DNA from: Pseudomonadota bacterium
GTDB lineage: Bacteria > Pseudomonadota > Gammaproteobacteria > Burkholderiales > Burkholderiaceae_C
Length of the DNA: 9,983 nucleotides
Reading direction: 5' to 3'
Assembly: GCA_023394015.1 (NCBI GenBank)
Contig: JAEXBL010000027.1
Coordinates: forward strand, 1 to 9,983
The notes beneath the pieces are model-generated. The model was not told the DNA's origin, did not search any database, and was given only the letters and a program-made list of their open reading frames with translations. Shown one piece after another: positions 1 to 6,486 of the stretch (the first letter of the stretch is position 1; each line of letters begins with the position of its first letter). The position numbers and the translations under genes are program-made.

Positions 1-423
1 CTTTTGCAACCTCTTCAACCTTTCGCCGCCGAGCGCAGCGATGGCCCGAAAGCATTTGAGGTCCCCTCTGGCCGTGCCGAGAAGCGCAGGGCGTGGGGCG
101 GGCGCGGCAGCGCAGCATGCCCCGCCTCGTGCTCTGACTCGCTGCGGTTGTCTGAGCGGAGCGCTGCAAGCGCGCAGCGAGTTCCGCAGCGCCGCACCAC
201 GACCGAGCATCGCAGGTTGCCCGCAGCGAAGCGGAGGGACACGGCCAGTGGGGCGCACTTCTTTTGCCTACACTTTTGGTGTTTGCGTAACTTCGCTTCG
301 CGAAGTGAGCAAACCCCGAGCGCGAAGCGCTCCTTTGCGAGCAAGAAAACTCGCAAAGCGGGTTTCGCTAAAAGTAGGTCGCCCGCCGGGGCGAGACCCG
401 GCCAACAGCACATCCGACACCAA
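1..423. repeat. Hairpin-rich intergenic block, probable dispersed Comamonadaceae repeat
   Basis: There is no convincing gene in this stretch. Open frames exist on both strands, but they are rich in Arg, Ala, Ser and Cys, have no recognisable domain, and follow from high GC. The DNA is strongly self-complementary. ACTCGCTGCG (137-146) pairs with 173-182. A stem at 281-295/301-314 has a CTTCG loop. GAGCGC-GAA-GCGCTC lies at 318-332. CTTTGCGAG (333-341) pairs with 350-358. CCTA-CTTTT (267-277, with a CA insertion) pairs with AAAAGTAGG (370-378) and encloses the middle three hairpins. From memory, the AAAAGTAGG hairpin and the 'cgcttcgctgcgggcaacct' type sequence on the minus strand recur between genes in Acidovorax-like genomes and are often mis-annotated as hypothetical proteins. 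The hairpins are seen directly. The repeat-family call is recollection. Confidence 0.55.
370..398 (-). terminator. Possible terminator of msbA
   Basis: Read on the minus strand, 26 bases after the msbA stop there is a stem GGTC-(TC)-GCCC / GGGC-GACC with a 4-base loop. It is followed by TACTTTT. The stem has 8 pairs with a two-base bulge, and the U-run is short, so termination may be inefficient. The same bases form one end of the repeat-like block, so the hairpin may belong to that element and serve as a terminator only by location. Confidence 0.4.
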
Positions 424-2229
424 TCAACCCGCATCCCCTCCAGACACCGATTGCGGGTGGCTGTGCAAGCGCGCGTACAGGCCGCCCGCGGCCATCAGTT
501 GGGCGTGCGTGCCTTGCTCCACGATGCGCCCGCGCTCCATCACCACGATGCGGTCGGCGTGCTCGATGGTGGACAGGCGGTGGGCGATGACCAGCGTGGT
601 GCGCCCGGCCATGGCGCGGGTGATGGCCTGCTGCACCAGGCGCGCGCTTTCGGTGTCGAGGGCGCTGGTGGCCTCGTCCAGCAGCAGCACCGGCGCGTCC
701 TTGTACAGCGCGCGGGCAATCGCCAGCCGCTGGCGCTGCCCGCCCGAGAGCTGGGTGGCGTTGTGGCCCAGCACGGTGTCGATGCCGCTGGGCAGGGTGG
801 CAACGTGGGCGGCCAGGTTGGCGTCGTGCAGGCAGCGCTGCACGCGCTCGCGGTCGATGCTGGGCGCGCCCAGCGCCACGTTGGCGGCCACGGTGTCGTT
901 GAGCATGGTCACGTCCTGGCTGACCAGACCGAACTGCGCGCGCAGCCCGGCCAGCGGCCAGGCGGCGATGTCGGTGCCGTCCAGCAGCACCTGGCCGCTG
1001 CTGGGTCGCACAAAGCGCGGCAGCAGGTTCACCAGCGTGGTCTTGCCCGAGCCGGAGGGGCCGACCAGGGCCACGGTCTCGCCGGCGGCCACCTGCAGCT
1101 CGATGCCGTCCAGCGCCGGTTCGGCGTCGTCGGCGTAGCGCACGCTGACGGCGCGCAGGGTCAACTCGCCGCGGGCGCGGGGCGTGGGCTCGGCGCTGGG
1201 GGCGGGGCCGGCCTCGGGCTGCACCTGGTCCATCAGGTCCAGGCCGCGCTCCAGCGCCGCCAGGCCGCGCGTCACCGGGCCCACCACGTCGGTCATGCGG
1301 CGCAGCGGCTGGATCAGCATCAGCATGGCGCCGATGAAGGACACGAAGCTGCCCACGGTGATGCCACCGCCGCTGTCGCGCTGGCCCTGGGTCAGCGCAA
1401 TGCCGATCACCACCGACAGCGCCACCGCCGCCGCCATTTGCGCCAGCGGCATGGCCGCGGCCGAGGCGCTGGTGGCCTTGATCGACAGCCCGCGCAGGCC
1501 GCGGCTCAGGCGCTCGAAGCGCTCGGCCTGCTGGCCCTGCGCGCCGTGCAGCCGCACCATGCGGTGCGCCAGCACGTTTTCTTCCACCACGTAGGCCAGC
1601 TCGTCGGTGGCGCTTTGCGACAGCCGCGTGTAGCGGTACAGGCGCCGCGACATGGTGCGCATGATCAGCGCCACCACCGGCACCAGCACCAGCACGATCA
1701 GCGTCAGCGACCAGTTCAGATACAGCAGGTAGGCCATCAGCGCCACGATGGTGAAGCTGTCGCGCCCCAGGTTGAGCAGCGACTGCACCAGCATGGTGGT
1801 GCCGGTCTGCACCTCGTAGACGATGGTGTTGGCCAGCTGGCTGGCGCTCTGGCGCGCGAACAAGGACAGCTCGGCGTGCAGCAGGCGGTCGAACAGCTGC
1901 CGCCGCAGCTTGACCATGCCCTCGTTGGCGATGCGCGCCAGCGCGTACTGGCTGCCGAAATGCGCCACGCCGCGCAGCGCGAACAGGCCCACGATGGCCA
2001 CCGGCACCAGCCACACTGGCAGGCTGCCTTCGGTGAAGCCCTCGTCCAGCAGGGGCTTGAGCAGCGCCGGCACCGAGGCCTCGGTCAGCGCGCTGACCAG
2101 CGTGCCCGCGATGGCGATGATCCAGCCCAGGCGGTACTCGCTGAAATAGCTGCGCAGGCGCGCCAGCCGCGCGCCCAGCGGCCGCTGCGCGGAGGGCGAG
2201 GCGGGCGGCTGGGTGCGGGAAGTGGTCAT
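424..2229 (-). CDS. msbA: Lipid A export ATP-binding/permease protein MsbA
   Basis: A half-size ABC exporter of 601 aa (E. coli MsbA has 582). It would act as an inner-membrane homodimer that flips core-lipid A from the inner to the outer leaflet using ATP. Residues about 35-315 form the six-helix membrane domain, with hydrophobic stretches near 35-56, 72-88, 157-190, 258-280 and 293-308. The nucleotide-binding domain has Walker A GPSGSGKT (390-397), Q-loop Q438, signature LSGGQ (494-498), Walker B VLLLDE (514-519) and switch His 550, so it should be active. Before the signature the sequence reads GHNATQ, where many exporters have a Glu after that Gly. The ATG has no clear Shine-Dalgarno, but the protein start fits the family. 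It is divergent from tolB. Generic lipid or drug ABC exporters share these motifs; family length and overall match favour MsbA. Confidence 0.88.
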   Translation of the reverse strand: MTTSRTQPPASPSAQRPLGARLARLRSYFSEYRLGWIIAIAGTLVSALTEASVPALLKPLLDEGFTEGSLPVWLVPVAIVGLFALRGVAHFGSQYALARIANEGMVKLRRQLFDRLLHAELSLFARQSASQLANTIVYEVQTGTTMLVQSLLNLGRDSFTIVALMAYLLYLNWSLTLIVLVLVPVVALIMRTMSRRLYRYTRLSQSATDELAYVVEENVLAHRMVRLHGAQGQQAERFERLSRGLRGLSIKATSASAAAMPLAQMAAAVALSVVIGIALTQGQRDSGGGITVGSFVSFIGAMLMLIQPLRRMTDVVGPVTRGLAALERGLDLMDQVQPEAGPAPSAEPTPRARGELTLRAVSVRYADDAEPALDGIELQVAAGETVALVGPSGSGKTTLVNLLPRFVRPSSGQVLLDGTDIAAWPLAGLRAQFGLVSQDVTMLNDTVAANVALGAPSIDRERVQRCLHDANLAAHVATLPSGIDTVLGHNATQLSGGQRQRLAIARALYKDAPVLLLDEATSALDTESARLVQQAITRAMAGRTTLVIAHRLSTIEHADRIVVMERGRIVEQGTHAQLMAAGGLYARLHSHPQSVSGGDAG

Positions 2230-2288
2230 GAACAGGGGCTAGGGCAGGAGAAGGCGCGGCCCACCCGGCGGGGGCCAAGCCGCCCGCG

Positions 2289-2294
2289 ATTCTA
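2289..2294 (-). promoter_or_regulatory. Candidate -10 element of msbA (TAGAAT)
   Basis: On the minus strand TAGAAT lies about 60 bases upstream of the msbA ATG and matches the sigma-70 -10 consensus at 5 of 6 positions. No good -35 hexamer sits 16-18 bases upstream. The predicted 5' leader would contain a GC-rich stem-forming stretch (about 2253-2287). This is a weak call based on one element. Confidence 0.35.
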
Positions 2295-2384
2295 CGAAGG
2301 CGGCTGTGACACGCGCACGACCAACGGCGCGGGGAACCAACGCCGCGCGCGCCGCTCACACCACGCGCCGAGGGCGCATACAGT

Positions 2385-2420
2385 TTGTCACCTGCCTTGC
2401 GCCCGAATGTGTAACATGTT
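2385..2420 (+). promoter_or_regulatory. Candidate tolB promoter/operator region
   Basis: TTGTCA (2385-2390) resembles a -35 box. TGTAAC (2410-2415) resembles a -10, but at a long 19-base spacing. Just downstream is the 8-bp palindrome AACATGTT (2413-2420), which could bind a regulator. The region lies in the 224-bp gap between divergent msbA and tolB, so a protein bound here could affect both genes. The elements are visible, but their function is a guess. Confidence 0.3.
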
Positions 2421-2453
2421 GACCCGATACAGGCGCCGGTTCAAGAAGTGTTG

Positions 2454-3776
2454 ATGGCGCTTTCCCCAGTTCACTGCATGACCCTCCCCAAATCCCTGAG
2501 CATTCCCCCCGATCTGCGTCGCCGCGCCCTGGTGTCGGCGCTGGCCGCCGGCCCGGCCCTGCCGGCGCTGGCGCAGTTCCGCGTCGAAGTCTCCGGCGTC
2601 GGCCTGACGCAGCTGCCCATTGCCCTGGTGCCGTTTCGCGGCGAGGACGCCGCGCCGCAGAAGATCAGCGCCATCGTCCGCGCCGACCTGGAGCGCAGCG
2701 GCCAGTTCCGCCCGGTCGACGCCAGCGGCCAGGCCATGGATGAGACCACCCGGCCCGACTTGTCGCTGTGGCGCCAGCGCAGCGCCGACGCGCTGGCCGG
2801 CGGCAGCATCACGCGCCTGCCCGATGGCCGCTACGACGTGCGCTTTCGCCTGTGGGACGTGGTCAAGGGCCAGGACCTGGGCGGCCAGGGCTACGTGGTG
2901 CCGCAGGCCGATTTGCGCCTGGCGGCGCACAAGATCGCCGACTACATCTATGAAAAGCTGACCGGCGAGAAGGGCGTGTTCTCTACCCGCCTGGCCTACG
3001 TCACCAAGGCCGGTAGCCGCCACACGCTGTGGGTGGCCGACTCCGACGGCGAGAACGCGCAGGCCGCGCTGGGCAGCCCCGAGCCCATCATCTCGCCCAC
3101 CTGGTCGCCCAATGGCGCGCAGCTGGCCTACGTGTCGTTCGAGGCGCGCAAGCCGGTCATCTACGTGCACGACGTGGCCAGCGGTCGGCGCCGCCGGCTG
3201 GCCAACTTCCGCGGCTCCAATAGCGCGCCGGCCTGGTCGCCCGACGGGCGCAGCCTGGCCGTCACCCTGTCGCGCGACGGCGGCTCGCAGCTCTACCTGA
3301 TCAGCGCCGGCGGCGGCGAGCCGCGCCGCCTGACGCAGTCCCAAAGCATCGACACCGAGCCCGCCTTCTCGCCCGACGGCAGCAGCATCTACTTCGTCAG
3401 CGACCGCGGCGGCGCGCCGCAGATCTACCGCATGCCTGCCAGCGGCGGCGCGGCCCAGCGCGTCACCTTCAGCGGCGGCTACAACGTGTCGCCCTCCATC
3501 AGCCCCGACGGGCGCTACCTGGCATACGTGTCGCGCACCGGCGGCTACAAGTTGCAGGTGATGGAGCTGGCCACGGGCAAGGTCACCGCCGTCACCGACA
3601 CCGCGGAAGACGAAAACCCCAGCTTCGCGCCCAACAGCCGCCTGATCGTCTACGCCACCCGCCAGGGTGGGCGCGAGGCGCTGATGACCACCACCGTGGA
3701 CGGCCGCATCAAGGCCCGGCTGGCCGGCAAGAGCGGCGACATCCGCGAACCGTCCTGGGGCCCGTTCCAGCGCTGA
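2454..3776 (+). CDS. tolB: Tol-Pal system protein TolB
   Basis: Periplasmic beta-propeller protein of the Tol-Pal complex. It binds Pal and helps couple outer-membrane constriction to cell division and keep the envelope intact. An N-terminal signal runs to ALPALA (cleavage after about residue 40) and contains three Arg at 22-24 before the hydrophobic core. The mature N-terminal domain covers about 41-170. Residues 190-440 carry five TolB propeller repeats, recognisable by SPTWSPNG, APAWSPDG, EPAFSPDG, SPSISPDG and NPSFAPNS. The start is uncertain. ATG 2454 has a weak AAGAAG five bases upstream and gives 440 aa. ATG 2478 gives 432 aa, closer to E. coli (430), but has no ribosome site. GTG 2448 is also in frame. 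It is followed by pal and cpoB, as in the classic operon, but tolQRA are absent upstream and msbA is there instead. Confidence 0.93.
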   Translation: MALSPVHCMTLPKSLSIPPDLRRRALVSALAAGPALPALAQFRVEVSGVGLTQLPIALVPFRGEDAAPQKISAIVRADLERSGQFRPVDASGQAMDETTRPDLSLWRQRSADALAGGSITRLPDGRYDVRFRLWDVVKGQDLGGQGYVVPQADLRLAAHKIADYIYEKLTGEKGVFSTRLAYVTKAGSRHTLWVADSDGENAQAALGSPEPIISPTWSPNGAQLAYVSFEARKPVIYVHDVASGRRRRLANFRGSNSAPAWSPDGRSLAVTLSRDGGSQLYLISAGGGEPRRLTQSQSIDTEPAFSPDGSSIYFVSDRGGAPQIYRMPASGGAAQRVTFSGGYNVSPSISPDGRYLAYVSRTGGYKLQVMELATGKVTAVTDTAEDENPSFAPNSRLIVYATRQGGREALMTTTVDGRIKARLAGKSGDIREPSWGPFQR

Positions 3777-3786
3777 GTTCCCAGCA

Positions 3787-3806
3787 GGGGCCGCCCGGGC
3801 GGCCCC
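3787..3806. promoter_or_regulatory. Perfect 20-bp palindrome between tolB and pal
   Basis: GGGGCCGCCC is followed immediately by its exact reverse complement. In RNA this gives a hairpin with a GC-only stem of up to 8 pairs and a 4-base loop. It begins 10 bases after the tolB stop and ends 35 bases before the pal ATG. No U-run follows, so a full intrinsic terminator is unlikely. A 3' end-stabilising or processing hairpin, or a partial attenuator, would fit. The palindrome is seen directly; its role is inferred. Confidence 0.55.
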
Positions 3807-3841
3807 GCATCCCTTCCATCTTTCAATCAGGAGTGAAAACA

Positions 3842-4378
3842 ATGACGATCAAGCGTTATCTGATGGTGGCCGCACTGGCGGCGGTGCTGGCCGGCTGCGG
3901 CTCCAGCGTCAAGCTCGATCCGCCGATCCAGGGCAGCGGCGCCGACGCCAGCGCCACCGGCCAGGGCGCCGATGCACAGGGCGCGGGCCAGAGCACCGTG
4001 ACCCAGGTGCAGGCCGGTGCCGCCGGGGCGGATGCCGCCGGTCCGGCCGGCGTGGGGCGCGTCATCTACTTCGACTTCGACAGCTTTACCGTCAAGCCCG
4101 AGTTCCAGCCGCTGGTGGACCAGCACGCCCGCTTTCTGCAGAGCAACCGCGGCCGCAGCGTGGCCGTCGAGGGCCACACCGACGAGCGCGGCAGCCGCGA
4201 ATACAACCTGGCCCTAGGCCAGAAGCGTGCCGAGGCCGTGCGCCGCGCACTGACGCTGGTGGGCGCCACCGACGCGCAGGTCGAGGCGGTGAGCTTCGGC
4301 GAGGAAAAGCCCGCTGTGGCCGGTGCCGACGAGGACGCCTACTCGCAGAACCGCCGTGTCGAAATCCGCTACCGCTGA
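3842..4378 (+). CDS. pal: Peptidoglycan-associated lipoprotein Pal
   Basis: Outer-membrane lipoprotein of 178 aa (E. coli Pal has 173) that ties the outer membrane to peptidoglycan and partners TolB. A signal peptide ends in the lipobox LAGC, with Cys 19 as the lipidated residue of the mature protein. Residues about 22-70 are a Gly/Ala/Asp/Gln-rich flexible linker with several GADA repeats. Residues 73-178 form an OmpA-like peptidoglycan-binding domain, starting VIYFDFDS and containing GHTDERGS (111-118) and the helix with R129; D114 and R129 are the expected diaminopimelate-binding pair. The ATG has AGGAG eight bases upstream. GTG 3833 is in frame but lies inside that ribosome site, so it was rejected. 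It sits 65 bases after tolB and 10 bases before cpoB. Confidence 0.95.
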   Translation: MTIKRYLMVAALAAVLAGCGSSVKLDPPIQGSGADASATGQGADAQGAGQSTVTQVQAGAAGADAAGPAGVGRVIYFDFDSFTVKPEFQPLVDQHARFLQSNRGRSVAVEGHTDERGSREYNLALGQKRAEAVRRALTLVGATDAQVEAVSFGEEKPAVAGADEDAYSQNRRVEIRYR

Positions 4379-4388
4379 CCGCGCCGTG

Positions 4389-5165
4389 ATGCCGATGCAC
4401 GTGCTGCGCGCCGCCGTGCTGGCGGCCAGCTGCCTGGTGGCGCAGGGCGCCGCGCAGGCGCAGCTGTTCGGCGACGACCAGGCGCGCCAGGCCATCCTGG
4501 ACCTGCGCCAGCGCTTCGACCAGTCGGTGGCGGCGCAGAACCGCCTGGTCGAGGAGAACACCCAGATGCGGCGCAGCCTGCTCGATCTGCAGCAGCAGAT
4601 CGAGTCGCTGCGCGGCGAGCTGGCCCGCATGCGCGGCCAGGAAGAGCAGCTCCCGCGCGCGCTTGGCGAGCTGAAGAAGCTGCAGGACAGCCAGCAGGCG
4701 CTGGACGAGCGCCTGCGCCAGTTGGAGTCCGGCGAGGCCGGGCGCAGTGCCGATCCCGCCGGCGGTGGCGGCCTGAACGACGGCGCCGCGGCCAGCGAGC
4801 AACCCGACTACGACGCCGCCCTGGCGGTGTTCCGCGCGGGCGACTTCAAGGGCGCGCAGACCGCCTTTGCCAACTTCATCAAGCGCTACCCGCGCAGCAA
4901 CCTGGCGCCCTCGGCCCTGTTCTGGCTTGGCAATGCGCAGTACGCCACGCGCGACTACAAGGAAGCCATCACCAACTTCCGCTCGCTGCTGACGGCCTCG
5001 CCCAGGCACCAGCGCGCGCCCGAGGCCATGCTGTCGATCGCCAACTGCCAGATCGAGCTGAAGGACACCCGCGCCGCCCGCGCCACGCTGGAGTCGCTGG
5101 TCAAGACCTACCCGCAGTCCGAGGCCGCGCAGGCGGGCAAGGAGCGGTTGAATAGATTGAAATAA
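4389..5165 (+). CDS. cpoB: Cell division coordinator CpoB (YbgF, Tol-Pal associated TPR protein)
   Basis: Periplasmic protein of 258 aa. In E. coli CpoB links Tol-Pal-driven outer-membrane constriction to septal peptidoglycan synthesis by PBP1B. The signal peptide ends at GAAQA (about residue 24). Residues 31-115 are rich in Gln, Arg, Leu and Glu with heptad-like spacing, matching the YbgF N-terminal trimerising coiled coil. A Gly/Ala linker (116-137) leads to tetratricopeptide repeats at about 140-258, including YDAALAVFRAGDFKGAQTAF and the FWLGNAQYATRDYKEAI type repeat. ATG 4389 was chosen for its signal peptide. GTG 4386 and ATG 4395 are also in frame, and the frame is open back into pal. 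No good Shine-Dalgarno is visible; the 10-base gap from pal suggests translational coupling. Confidence 0.9.
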   Translation: MPMHVLRAAVLAASCLVAQGAAQAQLFGDDQARQAILDLRQRFDQSVAAQNRLVEENTQMRRSLLDLQQQIESLRGELARMRGQEEQLPRALGELKKLQDSQQALDERLRQLESGEAGRSADPAGGGGLNDGAAASEQPDYDAALAVFRAGDFKGAQTAFANFIKRYPRSNLAPSALFWLGNAQYATRDYKEAITNFRSLLTASPRHQRAPEAMLSIANCQIELKDTRAARATLESLVKTYPQSEAAQAGKERLNRLK

Positions 5166-5179
5166 GGCGCATCCCCCTG

Positions 5180-5206
5180 AGCGGCTGGCGCCGCTTCCCC
5201 CTTCTC
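5180..5206 (+). terminator. Possible terminator of tolB-pal-cpoB
   Basis: The stem AGCGGC / GCCGCT (5180-5185 and 5190-5195) with a 4-base loop lies 14 bases after the cpoB stop. It is followed by a pyrimidine run (TTCCCCCTTCT). The run is C-rich rather than U-rich, so this is not ideal, but no better terminator is visible before the rpsF promoter. Confidence 0.35.
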
Positions 5207-5375
5207 TCGCTGCGCTGCGCTTCGCGGGAAGGGGGACAACGCCAGTGGCCGGCACAGGTCCGGCCACGGCGTTCGCTGGGATGGCCTGCTCCGCGGCCTT
5301 CTGGCTCTTCGGGGTCGCGCGCTGCGGGCGGTGTGGTGCGCAGCGGTAGGCATGGGCTGTCTCCGGCCGTTATTG
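5196..5375. repeat. Intergenic block with two strong stem-loops, probable second dispersed repeat
   Basis: TCCCCCTTC (5196-5204) pairs with GAAGGGGGA (5228-5236). Immediately after it a 14-bp stem, AACGCC-(A)-GTGGCCGG (5238-5252), pairs with CCGGCCAC-GGCGTT (5260-5273) around a 7-base loop with one bulged A. The downstream text (about 5271-5345) has no convincing gene; a 22-codon frame at 5281-5349 lacks a ribosome site. From memory, closely similar blocks sit between genes in Acidovorax-like genomes. The stems are seen directly; the repeat call is recollection. Confidence 0.45.
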
Positions 5376-5385
5376 GGTCGGGCTT

Positions 5386-5414
5386 TTGATCGATTCCGAT
5401 CTTCGCCTTATAAT
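5386..5414 (+). promoter_or_regulatory. Sigma-70 promoter of the rpsF operon
   Basis: TTGATC (5386-5391) and a perfect TATAAT (5409-5414) are separated by exactly 17 bases, giving a predicted transcription start near 5421. The leader to the rpsF ATG would be about 60 bases. This is the clearest promoter in the window and fits a highly expressed ribosomal-protein operon. Confidence 0.85.
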
Positions 5415-5426
5415 GCGCAGTTCCCT

Positions 5427-5460
5427 TGCCGCACCCTGATTCGACGCCGGGGGCGGCTTT
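5427..5460 (+). promoter_or_regulatory. Structured rpsF leader, candidate S6:S18 autoregulatory RNA
   Basis: In the predicted leader, GCCGC (5428-5432) can pair with GCGGC (5453-5457). The sequence between holds an ACCC segment and a GCCGGGG segment. An alternative, incompatible hairpin GCCG-GGGG-CGGC (5446-5457) is followed directly by TTTTCTC. In several bacteria the S6:S18 complex binds a leader structure containing a CCG motif and represses its own mRNA. Position and composition fit, but I cannot confirm the exact consensus fold by eye. Confidence 0.4.
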
Positions 5461-5481
5461 TCTCATCCACAAGGAGAGTCA

Positions 5482-5847
5482 ATGCGTCACTATGAAATCA
5501 TTTTGCTGATCCATCCGGATCAGAGCGAGCAGGTTCCGGCCATGCTGGAGCGCTACAAGGGTATGATCACCGCCGGCGGCGGCAAGATCCATCGCCAGGA
5601 AGACTGGGGCCGCCGTCAGCTGGCCTACCAGATCAACAAGCTGGCCAAGGCCCACTACTTGTGCCTGAACATCGAGGCCGACCAGGCCGTGATGGGCGAG
5701 TTGGAGCACGCCTTCCGCTTCAACGACGCCGTGCTGCGCCACCTGACGGTGCAGATGAAGAAGGCCGAGACCGGCCCCTCGTCGATGATGAAGACCGTCG
5801 AGCGCGAAGAAGCGCGCAAGGCCCAGCAGGCGGAGACCACCAACTAA
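5482..5847 (+). CDS. rpsF: 30S ribosomal protein bS6
   Basis: Protein of 121 aa that binds 16S rRNA in the platform of the small subunit as a heterodimer with bS18, encoded two genes downstream. The start [14 protein letters not shown], the segment [14 protein letters not shown] near residues 40-53 and [11 protein letters not shown] near 86-96 are typical of the family. The C-terminal tail is charged and Ala/Gln-rich, as is usual. AAGGAG is five bases upstream of the ATG. It is the first gene of rpsF-priB-rpsR-rplI and would be driven by the strong promoter at 5386-5414. Its leader may allow feedback by S6:S18. Confidence 0.97.
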   Translation: MRHYEIILLIHPDQSEQVPAMLERYKGMITAGGGKIHRQEDWGRRQLAYQINKLAKAHYLCLNIEADQAVMGELEHAFRFNDAVLRHLTVQMKKAETGPSSMMKTVEREEARKAQQAETTN

Positions 5848-5885
5848 AGCATGCCGGGGCGTGTGCGCCGGCCGGCCGGGCCGCG

Positions 5886-6191
5886 GTGAACCAGACCCGC
5901 CTCACGGCCTGCATCGTCGAGATGGGCGCCGTGCGCCTGACCCCCGCCGGCGTGCCGGCGCTCGATGTGCGGCTCGAACACGAGTCGCGGATCGAGGAGG
6001 GCGGCAGCCCCCGGCAGGTCCGGGCAGCGCTCCGGGCGGTGGCCCTGGGCGCCGTGGCCGAACGGCTGGGCCGGCAGGCGGTGGGCTCCACCTGGTGCTT
6101 CACCGGCTTTCTGGCCAGCCCGCGCAACGCCAAGCATGTGGTGCTCCACATCCAGGATTTTCAGCAAGATCAGTTTCAAGGAGGCTCTTAA
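5886..6191 (+). CDS. priB: Primosomal replication protein N (PriB)
   Basis: Single-stranded-DNA-binding OB-fold protein of 101 aa. It stabilises PriA at stalled forks and helps DnaT/DnaC-type loading of DnaB during replication restart. Family features are LTACIVEMGAVRLTPAG near residues 6-22, LEHES (30-34), the helix-rich AALRAVALGAVAERL (47-61) and GFLASPRN-KHVVLHIQ (74-90). The best start is GTG 5886; the frame is open upstream into rpsF but with unrelated sequence. There is no clear Shine-Dalgarno before the GTG, and the 38-base gap from rpsF is GC-rich, so expression should be well below that of its ribosomal neighbours. The end of the gene contains the rpsR ribosome site, and its TAA abuts the rpsR ATG. 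Confidence 0.9.
   Translation: MNQTRLTACIVEMGAVRLTPAGVPALDVRLEHESRIEEGGSPRQVRAALRAVALGAVAERLGRQAVGSTWCFTGFLASPRNAKHVVLHIQDFQQDQFQGGS
6178..6184 (+). promoter_or_regulatory. rpsR ribosome binding site inside the priB 3' end
   Basis: AAGGAGG, a near-perfect Shine-Dalgarno, lies seven bases before the rpsR ATG and encodes part of the last residues of PriB (QGGS). Ribosomes finishing priB stop exactly at the rpsR start. This strong independent site lets rpsR be translated far more than the weakly initiated priB. Confidence 0.85.
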
Positions 6192-6473
6192 ATGGCCACG
6201 TTCAAGAAATTTAACAAGGATCGGCGCCCGCGCCGCAACACCCAGTCGCTGCTGTTCAAGCGCAAGCGCTTCTGCCGCTTCACGGTGGCCGGTGTCGAGG
6301 AGATCGACTACAAGGACATCGACACCCTGCGCGACTTCATCAGCGAGAACGGCAAGATCGTGCCGGCGCGCCTGACCGGCACCCGCGCCATCTACCAGCG
6401 CCAGCTCAACAACGCCATCAAGCGCGCGCGCTTCCTGGCGCTGCTGCCTTACACCGACAAGCACCGCGTCTGA
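6192..6473 (+). CDS. rpsR: 30S ribosomal protein bS18
   Basis: Protein of 93 aa, small-subunit platform partner of bS6. It is strongly basic, with the family core [18 protein letters not shown] near residues 27-44, [19 protein letters not shown] near 46-64 and the [18 protein letters not shown] tail near 70-87. The N-terminal [11 protein letters not shown] stretch is the usual RNA-binding arm. Initiation uses AAGGAGG at 6178-6184, and the ATG directly follows the priB stop. Thirteen bases separate it from rplI. Confidence 0.97.
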   Translation: MATFKKFNKDRRPRRNTQSLLFKRKRFCRFTVAGVEEIDYKDIDTLRDFISENGKIVPARLTGTRAIYQRQLNNAIKRARFLALLPYTDKHRV

Positions 6474-6486
6474 CAAGGAGCACACC

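Noticed and set aside
15..434. Minus-strand frame of about 139 codons past the end of msbA
   Set aside because: It overlaps the msbA stop, has no domain, and resembles the spurious hypothetical proteins called from the repeat-like intergenic block.
4..2454. Very long plus-strand open frame (over 800 codons) opposite msbA
   Set aside because: It is antisense to a complete MsbA with all ABC motifs. Its translation is a low-complexity His/Gln/Arg/Ala-rich product of GC-rich complementary DNA.
2388..3842. Long minus-strand frame opposite tolB
   Set aside because: Antisense shadow of TolB. The tolB strand has the propeller repeats, signal peptide and operon context.
5281..5349. 22-codon plus-strand frame in the cpoB-rpsF gap
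   Set aside because: It has no ribosome site and lies within the probable repeat block, so it is most likely chance.
5166..5385. Possible tRNA or CRISPR in the hairpin-rich gap
   Set aside because: No cloverleaf arms with a TTC-type T-loop, no CCA end and no regularly spaced direct repeats.
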